Positions 33,718 to 44,385 of a DNA stretch of 64,000 nt are shown here, one piece after another. The stretch lies in NCBI RefSeq assembly GCF_002218195.1, contig NZ_CP022336.1:434001-498000 (forward strand). The letters are read 5' to 3'. Positions within the stretch are counted from its first letter, which is position 1; every line of letters begins with the position of its first letter. Under the pieces are notes generated by a model, which saw nothing but the letters and a program-made list of their open reading frames with translations, did no database searches and had not been told where the DNA came from. Source of the stretch: Sphingorhabdus sp. SMR4y (lineage in GTDB: Bacteria > Pseudomonadota > Alphaproteobacteria > Sphingomonadales > Sphingomonadaceae). The translations under genes were made by a program, and so were the position numbers.

Positions 33718-34491
33718 ATGATGCCGCGTTTGAAGGATCTGCGTCTTATTTTGGTAGCTGGCGGACTGGCTCTGCTCGCCGCCTGTCAAACGCCGCCGCC
33801 ACCACCACCGCCACCGCCCGCTCCGGTTGTCCAGCCGCAATATACGCCGCGCGCGCCGACTCCGCCGTTCGGGGCGAGCCATCTGGCGATCGTGCCCGCG
33901 CTAAGGGCCGACGGCTTGCGCGAGACGATCAATCGTGATCTGGGGCCGCTCGAGACCCTGTGGCATGTGCGTGCGGCATTGAATGTCGCTGCGCTGAGCT
34001 GCACCGGCCCGCTCTACGAACGTCTGGTGGACGATTATAACGCGTTCATCAAGAACAACAGCGCTTCCTTGCGCAACGCCAATAATGCGATCATCCGGAA
34101 GTTCCAGCGTGACATCGGCAGCGGCTACAAGACCGAGCATGACCGCCATCAGACACAGCTCTATAATTACTGGTCCTTCTCGCCGCTGCGCCGGCCCTTC
34201 TGCGATCAGGCCGTGCAGGTCAGCCAGCGCGCAATTGTCACCAAGTCGGCCGACCTCAATCAGTTTGCAGCAGCGGCCTTGCCCGAGCTGGAACAACCGT
34301 TTACCGATTTCTATCTTGCGTTTGAAGAATATAAACGCGCTTTGCACGCTTGGCGGGTGCAATATGGGGACCCCACAGCCCCCGTTGATCAGTTGGCTAG
34401 TGAACAGCCGGCAGTCGAGCAGCCAGCTGACGAGTTACCAGTTCTCGAACAACCCGCTCTCGATTACGAGCAGCCGGTTCCCGGTGATTGA
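33718..34491 (+). CDS. Proline-rich lipoprotein of unknown function
   Basis: 257 residues. The signal peptide ends in lipobox LALLAAC (Cys23), directly followed by a run of nine prolines and PAPVVQPQYTPRAPTPP, a likely periplasm-spanning or flexible linker. The folded middle (about 65-215) is helical with two Cys (ALSCTG and RPFCDQ) that may form a disulfide. The C-terminal 40 residues are repeats of Leu-Glu-Gln-Pro type (EQPAVEQPADELPVLEQPAL). GGGAG lies before ATG 33718. I do not recognise a named family. It stands alone between two terminators. Confidence 0.8.
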   Translation: MMPRLKDLRLILVAGGLALLAACQTPPPPPPPPPAPVVQPQYTPRAPTPPFGASHLAIVPALRADGLRETINRDLGPLETLWHVRAALNVAALSCTGPLYERLVDDYNAFIKNNSASLRNANNAIIRKFQRDIGSGYKTEHDRHQTQLYNYWSFSPLRRPFCDQAVQVSQRAIVTKSADLNQFAAAALPELEQPFTDFYLAFEEYKRALHAWRVQYGDPTAPVDQLASEQPAVEQPADELPVLEQPALDYEQPVPGD

Positions 34492-34510
34492 AGCGCCGTC
34501 AAGCGGTTTG

Positions 34511-34548
34511 AAAAAAGGCCAGAGGGGAACGCCCCTCTGGCCTTTTTT
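34511..34548. terminator. Bidirectional intrinsic terminator
   Basis: A perfect 17-bp stem (34511-34527 with 34532-34548) around AACG begins with six A and ends with six T. It serves the lipoprotein gene from the left and the GST gene from the right. Confidence 0.95.
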
Positions 34549-34567
34549 CTTGCTTTTGACCGGGTGA

Positions 34568-35182
34568 TCAGCCGTTGTCGGCAATCAGAGTGTCATCGAT
34601 GGCCTTCGCCGCATTATAGGCGTCGCGGCTTGTCAGCCGCTCGGCATAGGCAAGGAAACTGTCCCGGGTGGGCAGGGTGCCAAATTGCGTCCCCCAGATG
34701 ACCTGCGCGCCGACATAGACGTCGGCCATGGTGAAGCGAGGGCCGCAAACATAGGGATCGGTTTGAAATTTTGCATCGAGCACGTCGACCACATGGTCAT
34801 AATTGCCGTAACCGGCCGTCATTTCCTTGTCCGGTGGCACGTCAAAGCCCAACGTCCGGTTGGTGATCGCTGCTTCAACAGGGCCGGCGGTAAAGAAGAG
34901 CCAGCGGAAATAGTCGGCCTGCTCGTCGCTTTCCGGCGCGAGGCCCGCTTCCGGGAAAGCTGCTGCAAGATAGGCGCAGATCGCCGGGCCTTCGGTCACC
35001 ACCTTGCCGTTGTGCGCTATTGCCGGAACCTTGCCCATCGGATTGATCGCGAGATAGTCCTCCGCCTTCATTGAAGTGCCATATTCGAGCAGCACCTGTT
35101 CATATTCTGCCCCCGCTTCATGCAGCGCCCAGCGGGCGATCTGGCCGCGCGACATCGGATTGGTGTAGAATTTCAGCGTCAT
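34568..35182 (-). CDS. Glutathione S-transferase family protein
   Basis: 204 residues. Thioredoxin-like N-domain: MTLKFYTNPMSRGQIARWAL with Ser11 at the usual catalytic position, NPMGKVPAI with the cis-Pro loop, and VTEGPAICAYLA carrying the Glu/Gly-Pro glutathione-binding turn. The helical C-domain contains the N-cap motif FTMADVYVGAQV. Such enzymes conjugate glutathione to electrophiles or reduce peroxides. It is the last gene of the minus-strand detox block and begins 2 bases after the WYL regulator ends. Confidence 0.9.
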   Translation of the reverse strand: MTLKFYTNPMSRGQIARWALHEAGAEYEQVLLEYGTSMKAEDYLAINPMGKVPAIAHNGKVVTEGPAICAYLAAAFPEAGLAPESDEQADYFRWLFFTAGPVEAAITNRTLGFDVPPDKEMTAGYGNYDHVVDVLDAKFQTDPYVCGPRFTMADVYVGAQVIWGTQFGTLPTRDSFLAYAERLTSRDAYNAAKAIDDTLIADNG

Positions 35183-35183
35183 A

Positions 35184-35915
35184 TCAATTGTCTCCTCGGT
35201 TCTTGTCGCAGCTTGTCTCTGCTAGATCTTGTTCGTATTTCTCTTTGTGCTGCCTTGAAAATTCGTCAAGCGAGCGTTCCGGCGTCGACCTGTAAATTTC
35301 GCCGGTCGGCGTGAGACTAGACATACGGTCGAGCCGGAACGTGCGGAAATCATCGCGCAATTCGCACCATCCCACGAGCGTCCAGACCTTGCCCCAGAAC
35401 CACAGCCCCAGCGGCTGGACGGTCCGCCTGGTGAAGGCGCCATTCTCGTCGCAATATACCAGAGCCACTGTTTCCCGGCCTTCGATCGCGTGCTCGCAGC
35501 GATCGATCAACTCCCGGGACTGCCCGGCCAGTCCGATGCTTGGCGAGAATATCTTCGTGTCTCCGACCCGGCTGCGCTCCGCTTCCGGCAAAACCGCCTC
35601 GATCTTGACCAGCGCCTCCTCCGCTGCCGCCATCATCGCCGTGCCGCCCCACGCCTTGACCATCCGTGCGCCGGTGACCAGCGCGACGATCTCGTCTCGC
35701 GTGAACATCAGCGGCGGCAGGTCGAAACCGCTGCGCATGATATAGCCGATGCCGGCTTCGCCATCGATCGGCACGCCGGTGGACTGGAGATCGGCAATGT
35801 CGCGATATATTGTACGCTCGGAAACTTCGAGGCGCTCGGCCAGGTTGGCGGCTGTCACGAGCCGGCCACCGCGCAGATACTGGACAATCTGGAACAGGCG
35901 GTCGGCTCTGCGCAT
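35184..35915 (-). CDS. YafY-type transcriptional regulator (HTH + WYL domain)
   Basis: 243 residues. N-terminal helix-turn-helix MRRADRLFQIVQYLRGGRLVTAANLAERLEVSERTIYRDIADLQ (1-45), then IDGEAGIGYIMRSGFDLPPL, and a WYL ligand-binding domain with VYCDENGAFTRRTVQPLGLWFWGKVWTLVGWCELRDDFRTFRLDRM (about 150-200). WYL domains sense nucleotides or other small ligands. Its start overlaps the stop of the VOC gene (TGATG). It may control the GST/VOC pair. Confidence 0.9.
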   Translation of the reverse strand: MRRADRLFQIVQYLRGGRLVTAANLAERLEVSERTIYRDIADLQSTGVPIDGEAGIGYIMRSGFDLPPLMFTRDEIVALVTGARMVKAWGGTAMMAAAEEALVKIEAVLPEAERSRVGDTKIFSPSIGLAGQSRELIDRCEHAIEGRETVALVYCDENGAFTRRTVQPLGLWFWGKVWTLVGWCELRDDFRTFRLDRMSSLTPTGEIYRSTPERSLDEFSRQHKEKYEQDLAETSCDKNRGDN

Positions 35916-36286
35916 CAGTCGTTATATTTGAATATGGCTATTGAATTGCCTTCGGTGTCTTTGGCATAGAAAAAGGCTGCGGCAGGCAGGGGAATGGGTT
36001 CGGAAACCACTTCACCACCACCGGCCTTGATCCGCTCCATTGCATCGGCAAGTTCACCTCCGGTGGAGAAATGCGGGGTAGATCCATCGCCGGATGTTGC
36101 AGGCTTTCCCTGGTAGATGTGCCCGCACAGCGTGTCTCCCTTGCTCGGGATCATGAGCATTTTTTGCGGTCCGTCATTGGCCTCGACCAGGGATGTCTCG
36201 AGTACGGTTTCATAAAAGTCTTTGGCGCGGTTGAGGTCGGTTGCGGGAATTTCCACCCACACCAGCCTGTCTCTTGTCCCGGTCAT
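35915..36286 (-). CDS. VOC-family (glyoxalase/bleomycin-resistance) single-domain protein
   Basis: 123 residues. VWVEIPATDLNRAKDFYETVLETSL is the first VOC strand-helix unit, and GGEVVSEPIPLPAAAFFYAKDTEGNSIAIF the second, ending in the usual metal-site strand (D-EGN-IAIF). VOC proteins bind a divalent metal and isomerise, dioxygenate or sequester small molecules. ATG 36286 is preceded by AAGGAGGAG. First gene of the GST-YafY-VOC unit, separated from the upstream block by a hairpin at 36330. Confidence 0.88.
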   Translation of the reverse strand: MTGTRDRLVWVEIPATDLNRAKDFYETVLETSLVEANDGPQKMLMIPSKGDTLCGHIYQGKPATSGDGSTPHFSTGGELADAMERIKAGGGEVVSEPIPLPAAAFFYAKDTEGNSIAIFKYND

Positions 36287-36329
36287 CAGCTTGCTCCTCC
36301 TTTTTGATTGAACAAGCATCGAATATCAT

Positions 36330-36361
36330 AACCCTCCTGACAGCATCATGTCAGGAGGGTT
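36330..36361. terminator. Hairpin terminator splitting the detox gene block
   Basis: AACCCTCCTGACA (36330-36342) and TGTCAGGAGGGTT (36349-36361) form a perfect 13-bp stem around GCATCA. On the minus strand the T-run is short, so it may attenuate rather than fully stop transcription from the two-domain VOC gene into the next one. Confidence 0.8.
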
Positions 36362-36391
36362 TCTAGATGTGAAGACGGTATCGCGAACTGT

Positions 36392-37183
36392 CTACTTTCG
36401 CGCGCCGATCAATGCGAAGGCTGCACCCTGCGGATCGACCGCATTGAGCTGGAACTCGCCGCCCGGAATTTCCGTCGGTTCAAGCCTGATCTGGCCGCCC
36501 TTGGCGATAATGGTTTTTACCGCTTCATCAATGTCAGCCACCCGGAAATAATAGGTCCACGCGGAAACCGGCATTGCGTCCGGCTTGTCCATCATCGCGC
36601 CGATCATGAAATCATGGCGAAGAAAATTATACGTGCCCATCGGACCCATATCCATCTCTCCTTCCTTCTCCCAGCCGAACAGATCGTGATAGAAGTTGAG
36701 CGCGGCGGGCGTGTCGCTGGTGGCGAGCTCGTTCCAGGCGCAATGGCCGATCATCGGCTCGGTCGCCGCAAAGGCGAGGCTGGTTGCATCGGGTTTCTCG
36801 GTCGGCGGGCTCGGCGTCATCACATAGAATATCGCGCCTTGCTGATCTGCGACCATTGCGAACCGTCCGACACCGGGAATGTCCTGCGGCTGCACATGGA
36901 CGCTGCCGCCCGCAGAGGATATCGCGTCTGCCATACGGTCGACGTCCTCGACAGTGACATAGCCGAGCCAGCAGGGCTGCGCGCCATTGGCCGTCATTTC
37001 CGGCGTCAGCGGTAGCAGGCCGCCAATTCCTTCGCTTTTCATCGAAAATTCCCGATAGTCCATGCCGGCCTGGCCGCTATCGGCGAAGTCCCAGCCCAGC
37101 AACGCCCCATAGAAATCCTGTGCGGCGTCGGCGTCGCTGGTCAGCAATTCATACCAGATGAAATCACCATGTTTGTTGGCCAT
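36392..37183 (-). CDS. Two-domain VOC-family (glyoxalase-like) protein
   Basis: 263 residues with two VOC halves. The first reads FIWYELLTSDADAAQDFYGALLGWDF and ends DQQGAIFYVM (about 1-125). The second reads HCAWNELATSDTPAALNFYHDLFGWEK and ends DPQGAAFALIG (about 140-262). The arrangement matches the CFP-30B-like glyoxalase family of actinobacteria and alphaproteobacteria. Function unproven. It sits 12 bases downstream of the DUF1428 gene. Confidence 0.88.
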   Translation of the reverse strand: MANKHGDFIWYELLTSDADAAQDFYGALLGWDFADSGQAGMDYREFSMKSEGIGGLLPLTPEMTANGAQPCWLGYVTVEDVDRMADAISSAGGSVHVQPQDIPGVGRFAMVADQQGAIFYVMTPSPPTEKPDATSLAFAATEPMIGHCAWNELATSDTPAALNFYHDLFGWEKEGEMDMGPMGTYNFLRHDFMIGAMMDKPDAMPVSAWTYYFRVADIDEAVKTIIAKGGQIRLEPTEIPGGEFQLNAVDPQGAAFALIGARK

Positions 37184-37195
37184 GGGTCCTGCTCC

Positions 37196-37579
37196 TCATT
37201 TGCCGAGCGTGACGACGGGCTGAAAGCCGCCGAAGATCATCCTTTTGCCGTCGAAGGGCATCGGGTTCTGCACCGGATCCATCCTTGGATCGGCGTTGTC
37301 CGGATCTTCCATCATCGCTTCCAGTTTTTCCATGCCGGCGTCACGGGTTGCCTTGTCGGGCCATTCGATCCAGGAAAAGACGATGCTTTCATCGTCGGTC
37401 GCTTTCACCGCCTTGCGGAAATCGGTGGTCTTGCCTTCCGAGATGTCATCGCCCCAGCATTCGACCACTCTGGTCGCCCCCATGTCTGTGAACATGCTGT
37501 CCGCCATGTTGGCATGATCGATAAATTTCTGCTTGTCGGCGGTGGGCACCGCGATCACAAATCCGTCAATATAGCTCAT
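37196..37579 (-). CDS. DUF1428 (YbaA-like) protein
   Basis: 127 residues. MSYIDGFVIAVPTADKQKFI, VVECWGDDISEGKTTDFRKAV, VFSWIEWPDKATRDAGMEKL and MPFDGKRMIFGGFQPVV are the conserved blocks of DUF1428, a small ferredoxin-like-fold family of unknown role often found beside glyoxalase and SRPBCC genes. It is 12 bases from one neighbour and 18 from the other in the TetR-led block. Confidence 0.92.
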   Translation of the reverse strand: MSYIDGFVIAVPTADKQKFIDHANMADSMFTDMGATRVVECWGDDISEGKTTDFRKAVKATDDESIVFSWIEWPDKATRDAGMEKLEAMMEDPDNADPRMDPVQNPMPFDGKRMIFGGFQPVVTLGK

Positions 37580-37597
37580 TTTCCTCTCTTCCGTCTT

Positions 37598-38074
37598 TTA
37601 ATCCTGGCTCTCGCAAATGTCGGCCAACTGGTCTGCCACCGCTTTCCAGCCGTCGGCAAAGCCCATGTCCTCGTGCTGTTTTTTTGCCTCTGCGGTCCAG
37701 TGGCGGGCGCTCGCGGTATAACGGGTGCCGCCAGCTTCCGGTGCGATCTCGAAAATACCGATCATGAACGGGTTTTGCGGTTTCAAGTCGGCTGTGACCG
37801 CATCGGTAAAGGCAAAACGCTTGCCGTCGACTACCTCGAGAAAAATGCCTTCACCCTCGTGACGCTCGCCACCGGGGCCGTGCATGATTGTACAGGAACG
37901 GCCGCCGGCGCGCCAGTCCTGCTCGATAATCTCGGTTGTCCACGGCTTCGGACACCACCATTCGGCCGTCCGCCGGGTCATCACGGACCAGACTTTTTCG
38001 GGAGGCGCGGCGATCAGGCGCGTTACGGATAGTTCGAGCGTTTCGGCGCTCTCTTTCGGGTTTTCATCAGACAT
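37598..38074 (-). CDS. SRPBCC/AHSA1-family protein
   Basis: 158 residues. LSVTRLIAAPPEKVWSVMT followed by WWCPKPWTTEIIEQDWRAGGRSCTIMHGPGG, and GFADGWKAVADQLADICES at the end, is the START-like AHSA1 pattern of a helix-grip fold with a hydrophobic pocket. Members bind lipophilic small molecules; most have no known reaction. It lies between the DUF1428 gene and the PhnB-like VOC gene in the same operon. Confidence 0.9.
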   Translation of the reverse strand: MSDENPKESAETLELSVTRLIAAPPEKVWSVMTRRTAEWWCPKPWTTEIIEQDWRAGGRSCTIMHGPGGERHEGEGIFLEVVDGKRFAFTDAVTADLKPQNPFMIGIFEIAPEAGGTRYTASARHWTAEAKKQHEDMGFADGWKAVADQLADICESQD

Positions 38075-38098
38075 GTTCGATCCTCCGGTTGCAATCTC

Positions 38099-38572
38099 TC
38101 AGCCTATCGCCGCCTCGATTGTGGCAATGTCGATTTTCTGCATCGGCATCATCGCTTCAAAGGCGCGCTTGGCAATGTCTCCGCCCTGCGCCATCGCGTC
38201 GGTCAGCGCGCGGGGCGTAATCTGCCAGTTGATGCCCCATTTATCCTTGCACCAGCCGCATTGGCTCTCGCTGCCACCGTTGCCCACGATCGCGTTCCAG
38301 TAGCGGTCGGTCTCGTCCTGCGTGGCGGTATGGACCTGAAAGGAAAAGGCTTCGGTGTGCGGAAAGGCCGGGCCACCGTTCAACCCGAGGCAGGAAACCC
38401 CCAGCACGGTAAATTCAACGGTCAGCTCGTCGCCTTGCTTGCCGCCGGGAAAATCGGCGGGAGCGAGATGCACCGCATCGACCCGGCTGTCTGGAAAAGT
38501 CTCCGCGTAAAATTCGGCGGCTTCGCGGGCAGCGTGGTCGTACCAGATGCACATTGAAATCTTGCCGGTCAT
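38099..38572 (-). CDS. PhnB-like VOC-family protein
   Basis: 157 residues. ISMCIWYDHAAREAAEFYAETFPDSRVD, FLGVS-type strand VLGVSCLGLNGGPAFPHTEAFSF and GWCKDKWGINWQITPRAL are typical of the family annotated as PhnB or 3-demethylubiquinone methyltransferase-like. True function is unknown. AAGGAGGAGAGG lies before ATG 38572. It is the first structural gene after the TetR gene (17 bases). Confidence 0.88.
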   Translation of the reverse strand: MTGKISMCIWYDHAAREAAEFYAETFPDSRVDAVHLAPADFPGGKQGDELTVEFTVLGVSCLGLNGGPAFPHTEAFSFQVHTATQDETDRYWNAIVGNGGSESQCGWCKDKWGINWQITPRALTDAMAQGGDIAKRAFEAMMPMQKIDIATIEAAIG

Positions 38573-38589
38573 TATCCTCTCCTCCTTGC

Positions 38590-39213
38590 TCAGCTCGATA
38601 TGTTGAAAATTGCCTCGATATATCTGCGCAAATGACGAACGCTTTCGCGCGCTTTTTCCGGATCTCCCGAAGCCTTCGCGATCACAAAGGCGCCCTGCAA
38701 AACGGTCTGAACGTGCCAGGCCACGCTTTCCGCAGTGATATTGTCGCGAATTCCGTGGCGGTCTATCGCCGCCTGGACATCGACCGCCAGTGCCTCGCAA
38801 TAGGCGGCGATGCTTTCGCTGCTGGCCTCGCGGAGCGCCTCGTTGCTCGCAAAAGTCTCCTGCGCCATCGTGCCGACAAAACAGGTAAAGCCTTCCGCAG
38901 GACCGTCGATCATCGCCATCCGCATGTCGATATGGCCGAGCAGGCGTTCGAGCGGGTCCTCAAGCCTGGTATAGGGCGGGAGTTCGAACAGCGGAGCCGC
39001 GCGCGCCGTCCATTGCGCTGCGGCAGCGACACCCAGATCTTCCTTGGAAGGGAAATGGTGAAAAAAGGCGCCCTTGGTCACGCCGGCGGCGGCGCAAATC
39101 TGGTCGACTGTCGTAGCTGCATAGCCCTGGCGACGGACTAGATCATGCGCGGCATCGATCAGCTTTGTCCTTGCTGTGATGCGTCCGGGGGAAGGGGATC
39201 GACTCGCGTTCAT
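38590..39213 (-). CDS. TetR-family regulator of the detox gene block
   Basis: 207 residues. Helix-turn-helix ARTKLIDAAHDLVRRQGYAATTVDQICAAAGVTKGAFFHHFPSKEDL (about 14-60) with the GAFFHHF-SKE signature. The C-terminal region with FTCFVGTMAQETFASNEALRE is that of TetR_C-type sensors of electrophiles. A palindromic operator begins 8 bases upstream of the start, which indicates autorepression and control of the genes that follow on the same strand (VOC, SRPBCC, DUF1428, VOC). Confidence 0.93.
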   Translation of the reverse strand: MNASRSPSPGRITARTKLIDAAHDLVRRQGYAATTVDQICAAAGVTKGAFFHHFPSKEDLGVAAAAQWTARAAPLFELPPYTRLEDPLERLLGHIDMRMAMIDGPAEGFTCFVGTMAQETFASNEALREASSESIAAYCEALAVDVQAAIDRHGIRDNITAESVAWHVQTVLQGAFVIAKASGDPEKARESVRHLRRYIEAIFNISS

Positions 39214-39220
39214 GGCGAGA

Positions 39221-39242
39221 ACATACCAACTGGTTGGTATGT
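39221..39242. promoter_or_regulatory. Palindromic TetR operator
   Basis: Perfect 10-base arms ACATACCAAC and GTTGGTATGT flank a central TG, directly before the tetR start at 39213. The ACCAAC-GTTGGT core with two-fold symmetry is typical of TetR autorepressor sites. Confidence 0.88.
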
Positions 39243-39302
39243 GTCAATGCGGTGTTGGATCGACCGGCGTTTCGTCCGATGGTTTCACTGTGCACCAGGC
39301 AT

Positions 39303-39336
39303 AAAAAAACGGCGTGTAACCAGACACGCCGTTTTT
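39303..39336 (-). terminator. Intrinsic terminator downstream of clpA
   Basis: AAAAACGGCGTGT (39305-39317) pairs with ACACGCCGTTTTT (39324-39336) around AACCAG. The flanking A-run gives a T-run on the minus strand, where clpA ends at 39371. Confidence 0.92.
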
Positions 39337-39370
39337 CGATTTTGCCGGAACCTAAACCGCGGCCGGGCCG

Positions 39371-41689
<2,319 letters not shown>

Positions 41690-41957
41690 GTATTTTACTC
41701 CAAATGTGGGACGGCTACAGCGTCCCGTTTGCCGAAACTGGTGTCGTTCATCCGGTTCCGGGCTTTAACCAATTGCTTGCACTCTAGATCGTGAGCCACG
41801 CCCCAAAGGTCAAGGGCACCGGGCTTGAGATCTGCAACCATCCGGCCAAAGCTGCCAGTTATTCGTCTCTCTTCTCCTTTACGGTCCAAAATGGAACGTC
41901 TGAACCCGACTATTATTAAACAAGGTTAACAAATGCTTTAGCGAAAGCCAGCCTTTA

Positions 41958-42155
41958 TCAGCTTTTGAACAGATTTTCTGCGCTAGCGCGATGGCTCACG
42001 GCGAATTTTTTCTTCGCTTCGCAACGGCTTATTTCCGATTTCAACAGGGAAATCCGTTGTTCCAGCTCGTTTACAGATAATGGGTCGAGATCCTGTTTGA
42101 TCAGCAAGGCCACCGGATCATTGGCGTTGCGCGGTAAATTGTCATCATCATCCAT
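41958..42155 (-). CDS. DUF1192 small protein
   Basis: 65 residues starting MDDDDNLPRNANDPVALLIK, then DPLSVNELEQRISLLKSEISRCEAKK, the DUF1192 pattern of alphaproteobacteria: an acidic start, a conserved DLDPLSV-EL core and a short coiled coil. Function unknown. GGAGG precedes ATG 42155 by 11 bases; an upstream in-frame ATG at 42176 is less like the family. The 268 bases between it and clpA hold no convincing gene. Confidence 0.88.
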   Translation of the reverse strand: MDDDDNLPRNANDPVALLIKQDLDPLSVNELEQRISLLKSEISRCEAKKKFAVSHRASAENLFKS

Positions 42156-42255
42156 GAATCGACGTGCCTCCTGCATCGCAATGTTGACCGGCCGCGCTTT
42201 GCTGTCAATAAGGGCCGGAAATTAGGGAGCTCGCAAATTTCCTGGGGGACATTCA

Positions 42256-43266
42256 ATGCCTGTATCTGAACTGTTGCAAAAAGAGATGACCGCTGTCGCG
42301 ATCAGCGAAGCCGGCGGACCGGAAGTCCTGAAGGCGGTGACCGTGGATATGCCGCAGCCGAAGCCGGACGAGGTGCTGATCCGGGTGGCTGCCGCCGGCG
42401 TCAACCGTCCCGATGTTGTCCAGCGCATGGGGCTCTATCCGGCCCCGCCCGGCGCATCGCCACTACCCGGTCTGGAAGTGTCCGGAACCGTTGTCGGTCT
42501 CGGCGAAAATGTCGAGCCGGAATGGATCGGCCGTAAGATTTGTGCGCTGACCAATGGCGGCGGCTATGCCGAATATTGCGTCGCGCCGGTCGGGCAATGT
42601 CTCGACGTGCCGGACAGCCTGACCATGGAAGAAGCGGCCGCGTTGCCTGAGACGCTGTTCACTGTCTGGGGCAATCTGTTCAACCGCGGTTTCGCCCGGG
42701 AAGATGAAACCGTGCTGGTTCATGGTGGTACCAGCGGCATCGGCACGATGGCGATCAAGCTCGGCAAGCTGTTCGGCCTCAAGGTCATCGTCACCTGCGG
42801 CAGCGATCAGAAATGCACCGCCGCCAAGCAGATCGGCGCCGACCATGCGATCAACTACAAGAGCCAGGACTTTGTCGAGGAAATCAAGAAGATCACCGAC
42901 GGCCAGGGCGTCGAAATCGTTCTGGACATGGTTGCCGGCGACTATGTCGCGCGCAATCTGAAATGCCTGAAACAGGATGGTCGTCACGTGACCATCGCGG
43001 TGCAGGGCGGGGTGCAGGCCACGATCAACATGGCCCAGGTGATGATGAACCGCCTGACCCTCACGGGGTCGACGCTGCGACCACAGTCGGCAGAGCGCAA
43101 GGCGCTGATGGCCGATGAAATCTATCGCTATGTCTGGCCGGATGTCGCGGCGGGCAAGTTGAAGCCGGTCATGGATGAATGTTTCCCGCTCGCCGAAGCC
43201 GCCAGGGCGCACGCTCATATGGAAGCGGGTGACCATATCGGCAAGATCGTGCTGAAGGTCGAATAG
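42256..43266 (+). CDS. NAD(P)H quinone oxidoreductase, PIG3 type
   Basis: 336 residues. MDR fold without the zinc ligands: AGVNRPDVVQRMGLYPAPPGASPLPGLEVSG in the catalytic domain, HGGTSGIGTMAIKLGKLFG as the NADPH loop and QIGADHAINYKSQDF after it. The opening MTAVAISEAGGPEVLKAV and the GLYP-PPGAS block match the PIG3/TP53I3 quinone reductases. It reduces quinones or enones, a housekeeping oxidative-stress role. Divergent from the DUF1192 gene. Confidence 0.92.
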   Translation: MPVSELLQKEMTAVAISEAGGPEVLKAVTVDMPQPKPDEVLIRVAAAGVNRPDVVQRMGLYPAPPGASPLPGLEVSGTVVGLGENVEPEWIGRKICALTNGGGYAEYCVAPVGQCLDVPDSLTMEEAAALPETLFTVWGNLFNRGFAREDETVLVHGGTSGIGTMAIKLGKLFGLKVIVTCGSDQKCTAAKQIGADHAINYKSQDFVEEIKKITDGQGVEIVLDMVAGDYVARNLKCLKQDGRHVTIAVQGGVQATINMAQVMMNRLTLTGSTLRPQSAERKALMADEIYRYVWPDVAAGKLKPVMDECFPLAEAARAHAHMEAGDHIGKIVLKVE

Positions 43267-43446
43267 CGAGCGCCTTGATCCCTGACGATCATCTTCCGGT
43301 CTGCCGGCGTGATCATGAACCGGGGAGAAGGCTGTTTCGTGCCTGCACAACCAGCCGTAACTGCCTTCGAACATCCGGGTCTTTCGTCACCAAAGCTTCA
43401 TAAATTCGGGACTTTGCTGTAATAAACGGCTGCTAGTGGCCGGGCC

Positions 43447-44385
43447 ATGGAAATCCTCTCCATGGGAGTTTTTATGGCCAAATATTTCCCCCCGTTCAGC
43501 AAAACCGATGTTCCGCTGCTCGACGCCGATCGCTACGAGGCGCGGCTCAAGCGCAAGCCACGCGTGTCGCCCAGTGATCGTACGCGCTACCGGACGATCT
43601 GGATATCCGATATCCATCTCGGCACCCGCGGCTGCAACGCCGACCTGCTGATCGATTTTCTCGACCATGTGGATAGCGATACGCTCTATCTCGTCGGGGA
43701 CATTATCGACGGCTGGCGGCTGAAGAAAAAGTTTTTCTGGCCGGACGGGCATAATGATATCATCTGGCGTATCTTGAAGCGGGCACGGCGCGGCACCCGC
43801 ATCGTCTATATTCCCGGCAATCATGACGAGATGTTTCGCCAGTTTACCGGCCTGAACTTCGGCGGCGTCGAAATCCGGCGGTCGGCTATCCATGAAACCG
43901 CCGATGGTCGTCGCCTGCTGGTCCTGCACGGTGACGAATTTGATACGGTGATGCTCGCGCATCGCTGGCTCGCCGTGATCGGGGACGCCGCCTATGTGTC
44001 CCTGATGCGGGTCAACTGGCTGGTTAACAAGGTCCGCAACTGGCTGGACCTGCCATATTGGTCGCTTTCGAAAATGGCCAAGCACCGGGTCAAAAATGCG
44101 GTCGAATTTATCGGCCGTTATGAAGAAACCGTGGCCAAGGCTGCGGAAAGCCGTGGCGTCGACGGTGTCGTCTGCGGCCATATCCACACCGCGGAGCATC
44201 GCGTGATCAAGGGTGTTGAATATTATAACGACGGCGACTGGGTTGAAGGTTGCACGGCACTGGTCGAATGTGACGACGGCACTATGCAGATTCTCCACTG
44301 GGCCGAAGAAATGAAGGCCCGCAAGGCACGCGGGGAAAAGCCGGCCAGACTGGTATCGGTCGACGGCATGGATCAGGCAGCGTGA
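43447..44385 (+). CDS. Metallophosphoesterase, UDP-2,3-diacylglucosamine diphosphatase-like
   Basis: 312 residues. Calcineurin-like metal motifs in order: WISDIHLGTRG, YLVGDIIDGW, YIPGNHDEM, VLHGDEFDTV and GHIHTAEHRV. Together with the LGTRGC start this matches the LpxH-like family of alphaproteobacteria that acts on UDP-diacylglucosamine or related lipids. Several starts are possible (43447, 43465, 43474). Its stop overlaps the glycosyltransferase start (GTGA), so both probably work on envelope glycolipids. Confidence 0.9.
   Translation: MEILSMGVFMAKYFPPFSKTDVPLLDADRYEARLKRKPRVSPSDRTRYRTIWISDIHLGTRGCNADLLIDFLDHVDSDTLYLVGDIIDGWRLKKKFFWPDGHNDIIWRILKRARRGTRIVYIPGNHDEMFRQFTGLNFGGVEIRRSAIHETADGRRLLVLHGDEFDTVMLAHRWLAVIGDAAYVSLMRVNWLVNKVRNWLDLPYWSLSKMAKHRVKNAVEFIGRYEETVAKAAESRGVDGVVCGHIHTAEHRVIKGVEYYNDGDWVEGCTALVECDDGTMQILHWAEEMKARKARGEKPARLVSVDGMDQAA

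Noticed and set aside
41695-41889. Possible small gene upstream of clpA
   Set aside because: No ribosome site, no family resemblance; more likely clpA leader DNA. ClpS was looked for here and not found.
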